From Caldicellulosiruptor saccharolyticus DSM 8903 (lineage in GTDB: Bacteria; Bacillota; Thermoanaerobacteria; Caldicellulosiruptorales; Caldicellulosiruptoraceae): a stretch of DNA of 64,000 nucleotides. The translations under genes were made by a program, and so were the position numbers. Shown here in pieces: positions 1 through 7,320 of the stretch. The stretch's first letter is position 1, and each line of letters starts with the position of its first letter. The notes under the pieces are model-generated. The model saw nothing but the letters and a program-made list of their open reading frames with translations, ran no database searches and was not told the DNA's origin. The DNA lies in assembly GCF_000016545.1 (NCBI RefSeq), contig NC_009437.1, positions 2,878,501 to 2,942,500 on the forward strand. The letters run 5' to 3'.

Positions 1-2
1 CC

Positions 3-362
3 ATCTTCAAATGGGTTGTCAAGTGGATATTAGGCCTTTATGGATTTGGTATAAAACCAATCTGGAAGATTCTTTCTAACAAGCTTGACTTTTTTAAATT
101 CCAGACAAAATATGGAAGTGGAATCTGCGCTCAAATTCTGTCAATTGCTACACGCAAATCATATAGAGGAAAAAACATTGGAACAAAGCTTGTTGAAGCA
201 GGATTAAATTTTCTGAAATCAAAAGGAGTAAAACAAGTCAAGTTAGAGGTAAGACCGGATAACTTACCGGCTATAAAGCTTTATAAGAAATTTGGATTTT
301 ACCAGATAGGAATGTCACGAGATCCACAAGGAAAATGGATTGTTATGAAAAAAGACTTTTAG
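3..362 (+). CDS. GNAT-family N-acetyltransferase, C-terminal part (partial at window edge)
   Basis: The frame is open from the first bases and ends with a TAG at 360-362; the start lies outside the window. The visible 119 residues carry the GNAT acetyl-CoA signature: a beta-strand (ICAQILSIATRKSYRG) running into RGKNIGTKL, the Q/RxxGxG/A pyrophosphate loop, then an amphipathic helix and the late motif NLPAIKLYKKFGF typical of motif B. The family moves an acetyl group from acetyl-CoA to an amine; the substrate cannot be told from this fragment. It is convergent with the CotF-like gene, and a GC-rich hairpin lies between them. Confidence 0.8.
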   Translation: MFKWVVKWILGLYGFGIKPIWKILSNKLDFFKFQTKYGSGICAQILSIATRKSYRGKNIGTKLVEAGLNFLKSKGVKQVKLEVRPDNLPAIKLYKKFGFYQIGMSRDPQGKWIVMKKDF

Positions 363-370
363 AAACCAGC

Positions 371-410
371 AAGGGGGCTGCCGTTAAAATATTTTCGGTC
401 AGCCCCTTTA
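371..410. terminator. Bidirectional intrinsic terminator
   Basis: A near-perfect GC-rich inverted repeat (aagggggctgccg / cggtcagcccctt) sits between two convergent genes and is followed by T-rich sequence, so it can end transcription from both sides. Confidence 0.65.
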
Positions 411-426
411 TCAAAGTGTCAATTTT

Positions 427-708
427 TTACATTGAAACCATCTGAACATTATTTTGAATTGTCTGAATATCTCTCTGTGCTTTTGTTATATCATCCTGTT
501 TTGCCATCTCAACAGGATACCAACCTTTCTGAGATAAAAAATCAAATATTTGCTTTTGATGATCAAACATTCTGTTTAAGATTGACATAGTTTCTTTTCT
601 AAGTGCATTGTTGGAACTTTCCAAAATCAAGTTCGTAAGTGCCATCGCCTGAAGCTTCATAGCATTCAAAAGTGAAAAAGCAATGTCTCTATCTGACAAG
701 GTCTTCAT
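427..708 (-). CDS. CotF-like spore coat family protein
   Basis: Small, helical, Met/Gln-rich protein of about 93 residues matching the CotF/YhcQ coat family: an N-terminal MKTLSDRDIAFSLLNAMK segment, a central helix with LTNLILESSNNALR, and the family ending HQKQIFDFLSQKGWYPVEMA. The ATG at 708 is chosen over an in-frame ATG at 753 because AGGAG lies about 9 nt before it. It is co-directional with the small gene at 731-931, as coat-family genes often are. Caldicellulosiruptor is described as non-sporulating, so if the genus call is right this protein is either a relic of a sporulating ancestor or has another role. The family call is from pattern recognition. Confidence 0.7.
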   Translation of the reverse strand: MKTLSDRDIAFSLLNAMKLQAMALTNLILESSNNALRKETMSILNRMFDHQKQIFDFLSQKGWYPVEMAKQDDITKAQRDIQTIQNNVQMVSM

Positions 709-730
709 ACTAATTTCACTCCTTTCTCTG

Positions 731-931
731 TTATTGAATGCTTGGATTTTCAATAAACCTTGACAAAATAGCTATGTCACTTTTGCAGTGGGTTACACAC
801 TGCTGGCAAAGGTTTTTGAGTGAGATGTCTGTAATTTGGTCAGAAACACCTGCGATGAAATTGATTGAATTTTGCATCATCTTAATATTGTCTTCTAAAA
901 ACATGAGCTCTTTTGAACTGATGTTGGCCAC
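731..931 (-). CDS. Small helical protein paired with the CotF-like gene
   Basis: This 66-residue protein starts at GTG (931) behind a strong AGGAGG about 8 nt upstream. It is almost all helix with heptad-like spacing and one cluster of Cys and His (LCQQCVTHCKSD, about residues 41-52), arranged as CxxCxxxC, which could bind a metal or form disulfides. It lies 22 nt upstream of the CotF-like start in the same direction, so the two are probably co-transcribed. No family is recognised with confidence; small proteins of this type accompany CotF-like genes in clostridia. Confidence 0.55.
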   Translation of the reverse strand: MANISSKELMFLEDNIKMMQNSINFIAGVSDQITDISLKNLCQQCVTHCKSDIAILSRFIENPSIQ

Positions 932-1013
932 GTATTCCTACCTCCTTTCTTTAATGAGAAGAATTTAAATTTTTATTAAGCTACATATTTATTTTTGTTA
1001 TAACGAGATTTTT

Positions 1014-1718
1014 TTATTCAAACAAGAAAAATCCCATTTTTTTCAATAAGTAAGGAGTTATCTTATTTGTTATTGGCAAACCATTTTTCTTTTGAAAAAG
1101 ATTTATAGCTGCTTCCATTGCAAGACCATACTTTCCGTCAACCTCACCATGATAAAAGCCAAGTTCTTTAAGCCGCCTCTGTACCGCCATCACATCGTCG
1201 CCTGTGTCTCCAGGAAAAATTGTCCTAAAACCATTTCTAAATTCACCATATGCACCTTCTGAGAGAATAACAGTAGTGCCAATAGGTATGTACGAAAATA
1301 ATTCCTTTATATCATCATTTCGCATCCTCACACAACCTTGGCTCACATGCGCACCAATATAGTTTTCGTATATAGTTCCATGAATACCATATTTTCCGTA
1401 TCTAACATTCAAACCCATCCATCTTCCCCCAAAACCGTCGCCCCAGTATGCTTTTGAGATTATTCTAAATGTGCCCACAGGAGTTGGTGTAGAAGGCTTT
1501 CCGGGAGAAATTGGATATGATTTATAGAGAATTCCATTTTTGAATACATATAGCTTACTATCATCAATTGAGACAAAGATTAAGTATGGATTTGAAAAAT
1601 GCTGAGAAAATACTGAAATCAGGATAAAACAAATTGATATTACTATTATTGAAAGTATTACCATTAATTTTTTATTTACTATTTTTCTTTTCATCCTGCC
1701 TGCAAAAAACTTTATCAT
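1014..1718 (-). CDS. L,D-transpeptidase (YkuD) with C-terminal peptidoglycan-binding domain
   Basis: Residues about 17-38 form one hydrophobic helix that anchors the protein outside the membrane. The YkuD domain follows (about 50-155): it begins with the product-site strand ISPGKPSTPTPVGTFRI and carries the catalytic motif HGT...SQGCVRM, whose Cys makes the acyl-enzyme. Residues about 165-230 are a peptidoglycan-binding repeat (GDDVMAVQRRLKELGFYHGEVDGKYG). The enzyme family makes 3-3 crosslinks between meso-diaminopimelate residues in the wall. Start choice is uncertain: neither the ATG at 1718 nor the in-frame ATG eight codons later has a clear Shine-Dalgarno sequence. It is a single gene between the coat pair and the pan operon. 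Confidence 0.9.
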   Translation of the reverse strand: MIKFFAGRMKRKIVNKKLMVILSIIVISICFILISVFSQHFSNPYLIFVSIDDSKLYVFKNGILYKSYPISPGKPSTPTPVGTFRIISKAYWGDGFGGRWMGLNVRYGKYGIHGTIYENYIGAHVSQGCVRMRNDDIKELFSYIPIGTTVILSEGAYGEFRNGFRTIFPGDTGDDVMAVQRRLKELGFYHGEVDGKYGLAMEAAINLFQKKNGLPITNKITPYLLKKMGFFLFE

Positions 1719-1758
1719 TTCAGTAAATATAGTATATGCTTATTGCCGTTATAATATT

Positions 1759-1813
1759 AAAAGGTGGAGCACAAAACTTCCTTGATTTTTTTTTGCTTGT
1801 GCTCCACCTTTAA
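1759..1813 (-). terminator. Terminator of the pan operon
   Basis: A long inverted repeat (aaaggtggagcacaa / ttgtgctccaccttt) with an A/T-rich loop lies just after the panD stop codon. Confidence 0.75.
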
Positions 1814-1824
1814 AATCTTTTGTT

Positions 1825-2223
1825 TTAGCACAGACACTCTGAGTGTTCTTCTTTGTTTGAAAGTTTTACAATCTTATTATTGTCATCTACAAATACAATC
1901 TTTGGCATGTGAGTTTTGTATTCCTCCATTGTAAGCAAACAATAAGCCATTATAATCACCTTATCTCCAACCTGCACAAGACGAGCAGCTGCCCCATTTA
2001 AGCAAATTGTTCCACTTCCTCTCTCGCCTTTGATGACGTATGTTTCAAATCTTTCACCATTGTTTATATTTACAACCTGAACCTTCTCATTTTCCAATAT
2101 TCCAGCTGCTTCCATAAGTTCTTCATCAATTGTGATACTTCCAACATAATTTAAATTGGCCTCTGTAACAGTTGCTCTGTGTATCTTTGATTTTAAAACC
2201 TCAATCAGCATCCTTTCTATCAT
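1825..2223 (-). CDS. panD: Aspartate 1-decarboxylase proenzyme
   Basis: PanD decarboxylates L-aspartate to beta-alanine, the amine half of pantothenate. It is made as a proenzyme that cleaves itself at Gly-Ser (here in NYVGSITID, about residues 28-29) to leave a pyruvoyl cofactor. The N-terminal [15 protein letters not shown], the [15 protein letters not shown] segment and the C-terminal [10 protein letters not shown] are all family hallmarks. The ATG at 2223 overlaps the panC stop as ATGA. An in-frame ATG four codons later (2211) matches the usual family start and may be the real one. The C-terminus carries a short Cys-containing tail (HSECLC). Confidence 0.95.
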   Translation of the reverse strand: MIERMLIEVLKSKIHRATVTEANLNYVGSITIDEELMEAAGILENEKVQVVNINNGERFETYVIKGERGSGTICLNGAAARLVQVGDKVIIMAYCLLTMEEYKTHMPKIVFVDDNNKIVKLSNKEEHSECLC

Positions 2224-3065
2224 ACCTCCACAACTATATTGTCGATAAGTCTGGTTGTTCCAACAAACACTGCCAAGGCTATTAATACTTTACCTTCAAC
2301 CTTTGAAATTGGTTCAAATGTATCATAATTGACAAATTCAATATAATCAATCTTTGTATACTTTTCCTTTAAAATCAAATCTTCCATTGCCTTTTTTAGC
2401 TTTGAAACATTCCTTTCGCCTTTTTCAATCAAATCCTTTGCTAAATTCAACGCTCTATACAAAACTGTTGCTGATTTTCTCTCATCACCAGAAAGATATG
2501 TGTTTCGCGAACTCATTGCAAGTCCATCTTCTTCACGCACAATTGGGCATGGAACAATCTCAACATCTAAATTCAGGTCCTTTACCATCTGCTTAATAAC
2601 AGCAAGCTGCTGTGCATCCTTTTGCCCAAAATATGCCCTATCAGGGTTTACAATGTTAAAAAGCTTTAGCACAACAGTTGCAACACCATCAAAATGCCCT
2701 GGCCTTGACTTGCCACACATAATATCTGTTATCTTCTTGACAGATACAACTGTTTTAAAGTCATCTGGATACATTTCTTTTACTGAGGGATAGAAGACAT
2801 AATCTACCCCTTCTTTCTCAGCCAAATTTTTGTCTCTCTCAAAATCACGAGGATACCTGTCATAGTCTTCATTTGGTCCAAATTGAATTGGATTTACAAA
2901 AATACTCATAATTGTTATATCATTTTGGCTTTTTGATTTTCTAACCAAGCTCAAATGTCCTTCATGCAAATATCCCATTGTTGGAACAAACCCTATTGTC
3001 TTCCCTTCCTTTTTAAGTTTTTTGACAATATCTTTCATCTCGTGGATTTTCCCAACAACAACCAT
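2220..3065 (-). CDS. panC: Pantothenate synthetase
   Basis: PanC joins pantoate and beta-alanine using ATP to give pantothenate and AMP. The 281 residues match the family length. The HIGH-like ATP motif is in [14 protein letters not shown] (about 29-42); pantoate/ATP contacts are in [38 protein letters not shown] and the KMSKS-like [10 protein letters not shown] follow. It overlaps panB by one base (3065) and panD by four, so the genes are translationally coupled. Confidence 0.97.
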   Translation of the reverse strand: MVVVGKIHEMKDIVKKLKKEGKTIGFVPTMGYLHEGHLSLVRKSKSQNDITIMSIFVNPIQFGPNEDYDRYPRDFERDKNLAEKEGVDYVFYPSVKEMYPDDFKTVVSVKKITDIMCGKSRPGHFDGVATVVLKLFNIVNPDRAYFGQKDAQQLAVIKQMVKDLNLDVEIVPCPIVREEDGLAMSSRNTYLSGDERKSATVLYRALNLAKDLIEKGERNVSKLKKAMEDLILKEKYTKIDYIEFVNYDTFEPISKVEGKVLIALAVFVGTTRLIDNIVVEV

Positions 3066-3859
3066 CAGTAACTATGCTCCTTTCCTGGAAATTCTCCTCT
3101 TTTAACCTCATCAATATACTTAGAAACAGCATCCTTAATTATACTGCCAACTTCAGCATACCTTTTCACAAATTTAGGTTTGAAGTCTTCATACATTCCA
3201 AGCATGTCATAGCATACAAGCACCTGCCCATCGCAATAAGGACCTGCACCAATGCCAATTATGGGTACTTTCACACTTTCTTGAACCTGTTTTGCAACCA
3301 TTGCTGGAACCTTTTCAAGAACAATTGCAAAAACACCTACCTCTTCAAGCTTTTTCGCATCTTCTATTAACTTTTTTGCTTCTTTTTCCTCTTTTGCACG
3401 AAGATCATAGCCACCAAATACATTCACAGACTGAGGTGTAAGACCCAAGTGCCCCATAACAGGAATCTGAGCTTTAATAACAGCTTCTATCTTGTCAATA
3501 ACATCATCGCACCCTTCTATCTTAACTGCATATGCACCAGCCCTAATTAACCTTCCAGCATTCCTTACAGCTTCTTCAGGTGTTGTATGATAGGACAAAA
3601 ATGGCATATCTGCAACAACCATCGAATACTTTGTTCCTCTTGCAACAGCCTTAACGTGGTGTTCCATATCCTCCATGGTAACTGGAATTGTTGAGTCATA
3701 GCCAAGTATTACCATACCAAGTGAATCGCCAACAAGCAAGATGTCAACCATACAGCTGTCAAATAACTTTGCAAAGGTGTAGTCATAGGCTGTGAGCATG
3801 GTGATCTTTTCGCCCTTTTGTTTTTTTTCGAATAGTGTCTTTGTTGTAACCTTGTTCAT
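3065..3859 (-). CDS. panB: 3-methyl-2-oxobutanoate hydroxymethyltransferase
   Basis: PanB transfers a hydroxymethyl group from 5,10-methylene-tetrahydrofolate to 2-ketoisovalerate, giving ketopantoate, the first committed step. The 264-residue TIM barrel shows the metal/substrate motif [17 protein letters not shown] (about 42-58), the KIEGC strand, [16 protein letters not shown], and [21 protein letters not shown] near the C-terminus. Start spacing to the upstream DUF2520 gene is 2 nt, so it belongs to the same operon. Confidence 0.97.
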   Translation of the reverse strand: MNKVTTKTLFEKKQKGEKITMLTAYDYTFAKLFDSCMVDILLVGDSLGMVILGYDSTIPVTMEDMEHHVKAVARGTKYSMVVADMPFLSYHTTPEEAVRNAGRLIRAGAYAVKIEGCDDVIDKIEAVIKAQIPVMGHLGLTPQSVNVFGGYDLRAKEEKEAKKLIEDAKKLEEVGVFAIVLEKVPAMVAKQVQESVKVPIIGIGAGPYCDGQVLVCYDMLGMYEDFKPKFVKRYAEVGSIIKDAVSKYIDEVKRGEFPGKEHSY

Positions 3860-3861
3860 AA

Positions 3862-4704
3862 CTAATTCCCACCTTTCGATTTAATAAAATCTTGCAATTT
3901 CTCACAAGTATCAAATTGACCTCTTTCTCTTATGAGTTCTAACGTCAGTTTCAACAGTTCCAAAAATGTACTCTTTTGGCTATCTGGAAGTACCATATAA
4001 TGTTTTTCCAAAGTTGAGATATCTCCTCTTGAAGCAGGGCCAGTTAAAGAATTCAATCTATCTTTTAAAAAGTTTTCTAATGAGGCCTTTGCAAGAGGAC
4101 CTATCATTGAGAATATAATGTCGTCAGATAGTTTTAGATCTTTATAAATGCTGTATGAAAAATTTAAAAGTCCAATTAAATAGTTCGAAGCAATCGTTGC
4201 GGCAAGATGATATTTTACTTTATCTTCTTTTTTAAGCTCTATATATTTATTCCCCATTTTTTGAAGTATTATCTTACCAACTTCTTTCCCTTTTTCATCA
4301 CCTTCCAAAGAAAACATTGCATTGCTTAACTTTTGAACATCTTCTATCTGACCCCTTAATGTCTGCACCGGGTGCAGAGAAAATTTTCCTCTGCAAGACA
4401 CTTTTATTGCACTCGACAACAGTGCCCCAGAAAGATGAGCAAAAACTTTGTTTTTAGAAAGTTCTTGAGGAAGATTTTTAGAAACTTCTTCAATAGCAGA
4501 GTCAGATATGCTAAGAAAAATTACATCACATGATTCAATCAATTCTTCTACAGTTTGAAAAACTTTTGTATTTGTCAAATTGGCAGCTTCTTTTGCTTTT
4601 TCATATGTGCGATTGTAAAATCCTGTAACCTCAATGCCCTTGCTCATAAGATAAAAACACATAGAAACTCCTGCTCTTGATGCTCCATAAAAACCGATTT
4701 TCAT
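3862..4704 (-). CDS. Rossmann-fold DUF2520-domain protein, first gene of the pan operon
   Basis: The N-terminal half is an NAD(P)-binding Rossmann domain starting [21 protein letters not shown] (GxxxxG at about 7-12), with a [10 protein letters not shown] segment. The C-terminal half (about 135-270) is the all-helical DUF2520 domain with [12 protein letters not shown] and [16 protein letters not shown], which resembles the helical domain of ketopantoate and hydroxyacid reductases. A strong AGGAGG lies 7-8 nt before the ATG. There is no recognisable panE or ilvC in the window, and this gene sits where a ketopantoate reductase would be needed. A role in reducing ketopantoate is therefore an attractive inference, not an established function. 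Confidence 0.8.
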   Translation of the reverse strand: MKIGFYGASRAGVSMCFYLMSKGIEVTGFYNRTYEKAKEAANLTNTKVFQTVEELIESCDVIFLSISDSAIEEVSKNLPQELSKNKVFAHLSGALLSSAIKVSCRGKFSLHPVQTLRGQIEDVQKLSNAMFSLEGDEKGKEVGKIILQKMGNKYIELKKEDKVKYHLAATIASNYLIGLLNFSYSIYKDLKLSDDIIFSMIGPLAKASLENFLKDRLNSLTGPASRGDISTLEKHYMVLPDSQKSTFLELLKLTLELIRERGQFDTCEKLQDFIKSKGGN

Positions 4705-4913
4705 AAAAATTACCTCCTAAAAAATTAAAAAAGGCAGAACAGAGTCTGCCTTTCTTTGCAAAATGTTATTAAAACGTAGAACAAAGCCCTTTAGCAGTCC
4801 CTGTTCTTTTAAAAATCAGGGCAGCTTTCTATTTAATTTTTTAAACAGAAGATAACCTAAATGGATATAGTATGGCTCGACATTCTTGTCGATGCCACCT
4901 TATATTAATTATA
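4705..4913 (-). promoter_or_regulatory. Structured 5' leader of the pan operon (candidate pan-motif RNA)
   Basis: On the minus strand an extended -10 (TGgTATAAT; hexamer at 4908-4913) precedes about 200 nt of untranslated leader. Near its 5' end (4896-4874) is a hairpin with stems GGC/GCC and TCGACA/TGTCGA, an AGAA loop and one bulged A between the stems. A second stem (ccctg / caggg) lies around 4793-4818, and a terminator hairpin stands just before the ribosome-binding site. The pan RNA motif described upstream of panB/C/D genes is a hairpin with conserved bulged adenines, so this may be a member. The match is from memory of the motif. Confidence 0.55.
4730..4753 (-). terminator. Attenuator hairpin in the pan leader
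   Basis: A perfect 9-bp stem (aaaggcaga / tctgccttt) followed by a T-run on the minus strand ends about 10 nt before the AGGAGG of the DUF2520 gene. This position fits a transcription attenuator controlling the whole operon. Confidence 0.7.
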
Positions 4914-5006
4914 CCACAATATCCGAAAAAAAATAGTGTTAGTTTTTTTGTTTAGAGGGTAAGAATAACTATGAAAAAATATTTAAAAAAGAGGTGTAAT
5001 TGTTCG

Positions 5007-5525
5007 ATGAAAAATCAAAAGATAATCGACATGTTAAATGAACAGCTGAACAAAGAATTGTTTTCTGCTTATTTTTACACAGCCATGGAAGCTTATTTTT
5101 CTTCTCAGAATTTAGATGGTTTTGCTCACTTTTTCATGGTTCAAACAAAAGAGGAATTAGACCATGCAAGACTGATTTTTAACTATATTAACAAAATTGG
5201 TGGAAGGGTTATTCTAAAGGAATTAAAACAGCCAAAAATAGATTACACATCACCTACAGAAGTATTTGAACTGGCACTTGCTCACGAACAGTTCATAACA
5301 TCTTCTATTCATGAAATAGCAAAAACTGCTCTTGAAGAAAAGGACCTCACAACTCACAGCTTCTTGCAATGGTTTATAAATGAACAGGCAGAAGAAGAGG
5401 AGACAATGGACAAGATCTTGAGAAAACTAAAATTTATCAAAGAAGACCCAAGCGGACTTTTGTTTTTGGACAAAGAGCTTTCAACAAGAGTTTACGCACC
5501 ACCTTCGATAATGCAAGCAGAGTAA
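5007..5525 (+). CDS. Ferritin (non-haem iron storage protein)
   Basis: A four-helix bundle of about 172 residues that oxidises Fe(II) and stores it in a 24-mer cage in the cytoplasm. Ferroxidase ligands are visible: E in LNKELFSAY (helix A), E and H in TKEELDHARLIF (helix B), the E in LAHEQFITSSI (helix C), and QAEEEETMDKIL (helix D). The ATG at 5007 is preferred over the in-frame ATG at 4971 because GAGGTG lies 10 nt before it and the family begins with this MxxQKIIDMLNEQLNKE segment. It is divergent from the pan operon. Confidence 0.93.
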   Translation: MKNQKIIDMLNEQLNKELFSAYFYTAMEAYFSSQNLDGFAHFFMVQTKEELDHARLIFNYINKIGGRVILKELKQPKIDYTSPTEVFELALAHEQFITSSIHEIAKTALEEKDLTTHSFLQWFINEQAEEEETMDKILRKLKFIKEDPSGLLFLDKELSTRVYAPPSIMQAE

Positions 5526-5606
5526 TAAATTAGTATTTGAATTTGTATTATTTTCTGCTATACTATTTGAGTAGAAAAATAATAACCTACACGAAGGTGA
5601 CCTGTG

Positions 5607-5828
5607 ATGCTTTACACATATATCTGCAATAGCTGTGAAGAAGTCTTTGAAGTTAAAGCATCTATATCAGAGATTTCAAATGGTCTTAAAGTAAGCTGTC
5701 CAAAATGTGCATCAGAGGATGTAAGAAGAGATTACTCTCGAATAAACTTTGGAACATCAGCAGGAAATGGTTCAAAAGGTGAGAGTTGTAGTACCTGTTC
5801 AGGTAATAGAGGCTGTTGCGGGAGTTAA
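5607..5828 (+). CDS. FmdB-family zinc-ribbon protein
   Basis: A 73-residue protein with the FmdB/CxxC_CxxC_SSSS pattern: an N-terminal MLYTYICNSCEEVFEV and SCPKCASEDVRRDYSRI give a four-Cys zinc ribbon (about residues 7, 10, 30, 33). A Gly/Ser/Cys-rich tail (ESCSTCSGNRGCCGS) could bind another metal or oxidise. The ATG at 5607 is chosen over the adjoining GTG at 5604; AAGGTGA lies upstream. The family's function is only loosely known (a putative regulatory protein). It stands alone between ferritin and the tRNAs. Confidence 0.85.
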   Translation: MLYTYICNSCEEVFEVKASISEISNGLKVSCPKCASEDVRRDYSRINFGTSAGNGSKGESCSTCSGNRGCCGS

Positions 5829-5844
5829 AATTCAAAAAAGGTTA

Positions 5845-5873
5845 TTGACAAAGTTGAGAGAGCTTTTTATAAT
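5845..5873 (+). promoter_or_regulatory. Promoter of tRNA-Leu
   Basis: TTGACA at 5845-5850 and TATAAT at 5868-5873 match both sigma-A consensus hexamers exactly, with a 17-bp spacer, 24 bp before the tRNA. Confidence 0.85.
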
Positions 5874-5896
5874 ATATATTGCAACGTGAGTGAGGT

Positions 5897-5984
5897 GCCG
5901 AGATGGTGGAATTGGCAGACACGCTACTTTGAGGGGGTAGTGGGCGTTATGCCCGTGCGAGTTCGAGTCTCGCTCTCGGCACCA
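5897..5984 (+). tRNA. tRNA-Leu (GAG)
   Basis: The acceptor stem GCCGAGA pairs with TCTCGGC, followed by A and an encoded CCA (5982-5984). The anticodon arm ctact-ttgaggg-ggtag gives anticodon GAG. The long variable arm (tgggcgttatgccc) is the class II feature expected for tRNA-Leu, and the T arm gttcgagtc is normal. Confidence 0.97.
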
Positions 5985-5999
5985 ATTAAAAAAGCAAAT

Positions 6000-6029
6000 A
6001 AGGCCCTGTAAAAAAGGGCTTTATTTTTT
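6000..6029 (+). terminator. Terminator after tRNA-Leu
   Basis: A short hairpin (aggccct / agggctt) is followed by tttatttttta between the two tRNA genes. Confidence 0.65.
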
Positions 6030-6053
6030 ATTTAATAATTGAAAAGCAGATGC

Positions 6054-6130
6054 GCGCCCATAGCTCAATTGGATAGAGCATCAGACTACGGATCTGAGGG
6101 TTGGGGGTTCGAGTCCTCCTGGGCGCGCCA
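6054..6130 (+). tRNA. tRNA-Arg (ACG), probable integration site
   Basis: The acceptor GCGCCCA pairs with TGGGCGC, then G and an encoded CCA at 6128-6130. The anticodon arm TCAGA-CTACGGA-TCTGA gives ACG, with A34 expected to be edited to inosine. An integrase gene ends 110 bp downstream and points back towards the tRNA, the usual arrangement when an element integrates in a tRNA 3' end. No second copy of the tRNA 3' end (attR) was found in the window. Confidence 0.97.
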
Positions 6131-6179
6131 GTTGTTTTCAAGGGGTTTGAGGTTTGGAATAATATTACAAACTCATTTT

Positions 6180-6257
6180 CTACAGCTACCCTACAGCTAC
6201 CCGAGAAACTGTAAAAATTTAGGGTAACTGCTCCACTATCTTAGGAGTGGTTACCCT
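6180..6257. repeat. Tandem 11-bp repeat and hairpin between tRNA-Arg and the integrase
   Basis: CTACAGCTACC occurs twice head to tail (6180-6190 and 6191-6201), a pattern like integrase arm-binding sites. Then AGGGTAACTGCTCC (6221-6234) pairs with GGAGTGGTTACCCT (6244-6257), a hairpin over the end of the integrase gene that can act as its terminator. Confidence 0.6.
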
Positions 6258-7320
6258 TTATATTTATATTCTCAAACAAATTGTTCAATTTCATTGCTGC
6301 AGCTTTCTTTATCTCTGGCATGACATGAGAATAAATATTTAGAGTTGTTGAGATATCATTATGTCCTAAAAGCTCTTGGACAACCTTTGGATGTTCATTG
6401 GCTTCTAAAAGTCTTGTTGCGTATGTGTGCCTTAAAGCATGAAAGTTTATATCAAGATTTGCCTTTTCAATTATGCGGTAAAATACTCTTAAAAAATTTC
6501 TTGGTTCAATTGGAGTGCCAAGCTCTGTTGCAAAGACTAAATTGTTGTCTTCATACAGGCTTCCAGCTTTCAGCTTTTCTTCAAGTTGTCTTTTGCGATG
6601 TTCTTTTAACTCTTCTAAAATAACAGGTGGTACAGGAATTGTTCTTATACCTGCTGCTGTTTTGGGTTCTTGGAACGCTAACATCGTTTTTGTTGGCAGG
6701 CTCTTGTCATATGTTTTTATTCTTCTGAGTGACCTTTTTATTGTTATCGTTCCCTCTTTAAGATTTACACAATCCCATTTCAAAGCGAGAAGCTCACCAA
6801 GTCTAACACCGCTTGCAAGAGCCAATAAGAAAGCTGGTTTTAGTCTTTCACCTTCCAAGGCAGCTACAAACCTTTTCTGCTCTTCCAATGTTAAAACTCT
6901 AATTTCCTTTTTGGTCTTTGCTTTCGGCAGCGTTGTTGCTTCACTTACATTCCTTACTACTAACCCATTTTTTAAAGCTTGGTCTAAAGCTGAGTGCAAT
7001 ATAACATGAATATGTTTTATAGTTGACAAAGAAAGTCCACTTTCATGTTTGGAGTTGTACAATGCTTGCAGGTGTTCAGGTCTTAAATCCTTGAGTTTAT
7101 AATGTCCAATAGATGGAACAATATGATTGTTGATAAGACTTTCATAGTCTTGGAAAGTTGAAGGTCGCAATGTCTGTTTTTTATATTCCCAAAGCCAAGT
7201 ATTAAGCCAGTCTTTGACAAGCATTCTTGCAGGGTCAACATATATTCCATTTGCTAAGTCGTTCAGTGCTTTGGCTATCTTGTCGGCAACTTCCTGTCTT
7301 GTCTTGCCATAGAAATACTG
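6241..7320 (-). pseudogene. Tyrosine integrase, copy 1 (N-terminus removed)
   Basis: The frame is open from the IS border at 7320 to the TAA at 6241 and encodes about 360 residues of a phage/ICE-type tyrosine recombinase. It keeps the core-binding domain (MLVKDWLNTWLWEYKKQTLR...) and the whole catalytic domain: Arg in SGVRLGELL, HALRHTYATRLLE, and LGHNDISTTLNIYSHV with the Tyr nucleophile. The N-terminal arm-binding domain, present in copy 2 (57589 and leftwards), has been replaced by an ISL3 element. The first Met in frame (7224) has no ribosome-binding site. Residues 6624-7320 are duplicated at 56776-57472. Confidence 0.9.
6624..7320. repeat. 697-bp direct repeat, left copy (internal integrase fragment)
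   Basis: Matches 56776-57472 in the same orientation over 697 bp without indels and with about six mismatches by eye. Identity stops abruptly at both ends: on the right where the ISL3 element begins, on the left where the right-hand copy meets the IS256-like element. Confidence 0.92.

Noticed and set aside
738-968. 76-residue plus-strand open frame opposite the small coat-type gene
   Set aside because: Antisense shadow of the 731-931 gene, which has a strong ribosome-binding site.
4705-4913. T-box leader upstream of the pan operon
   Set aside because: No T-box sequence (AGGGTGG-type bulge) or specifier loop was found; the bulged-A hairpin fits a pan-type element better.
6039-6227. 62-residue plus-strand open frame
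   Set aside because: It runs through the tRNA-Arg gene, has no ribosome-binding site and resembles the common false ORFs over tRNAs.
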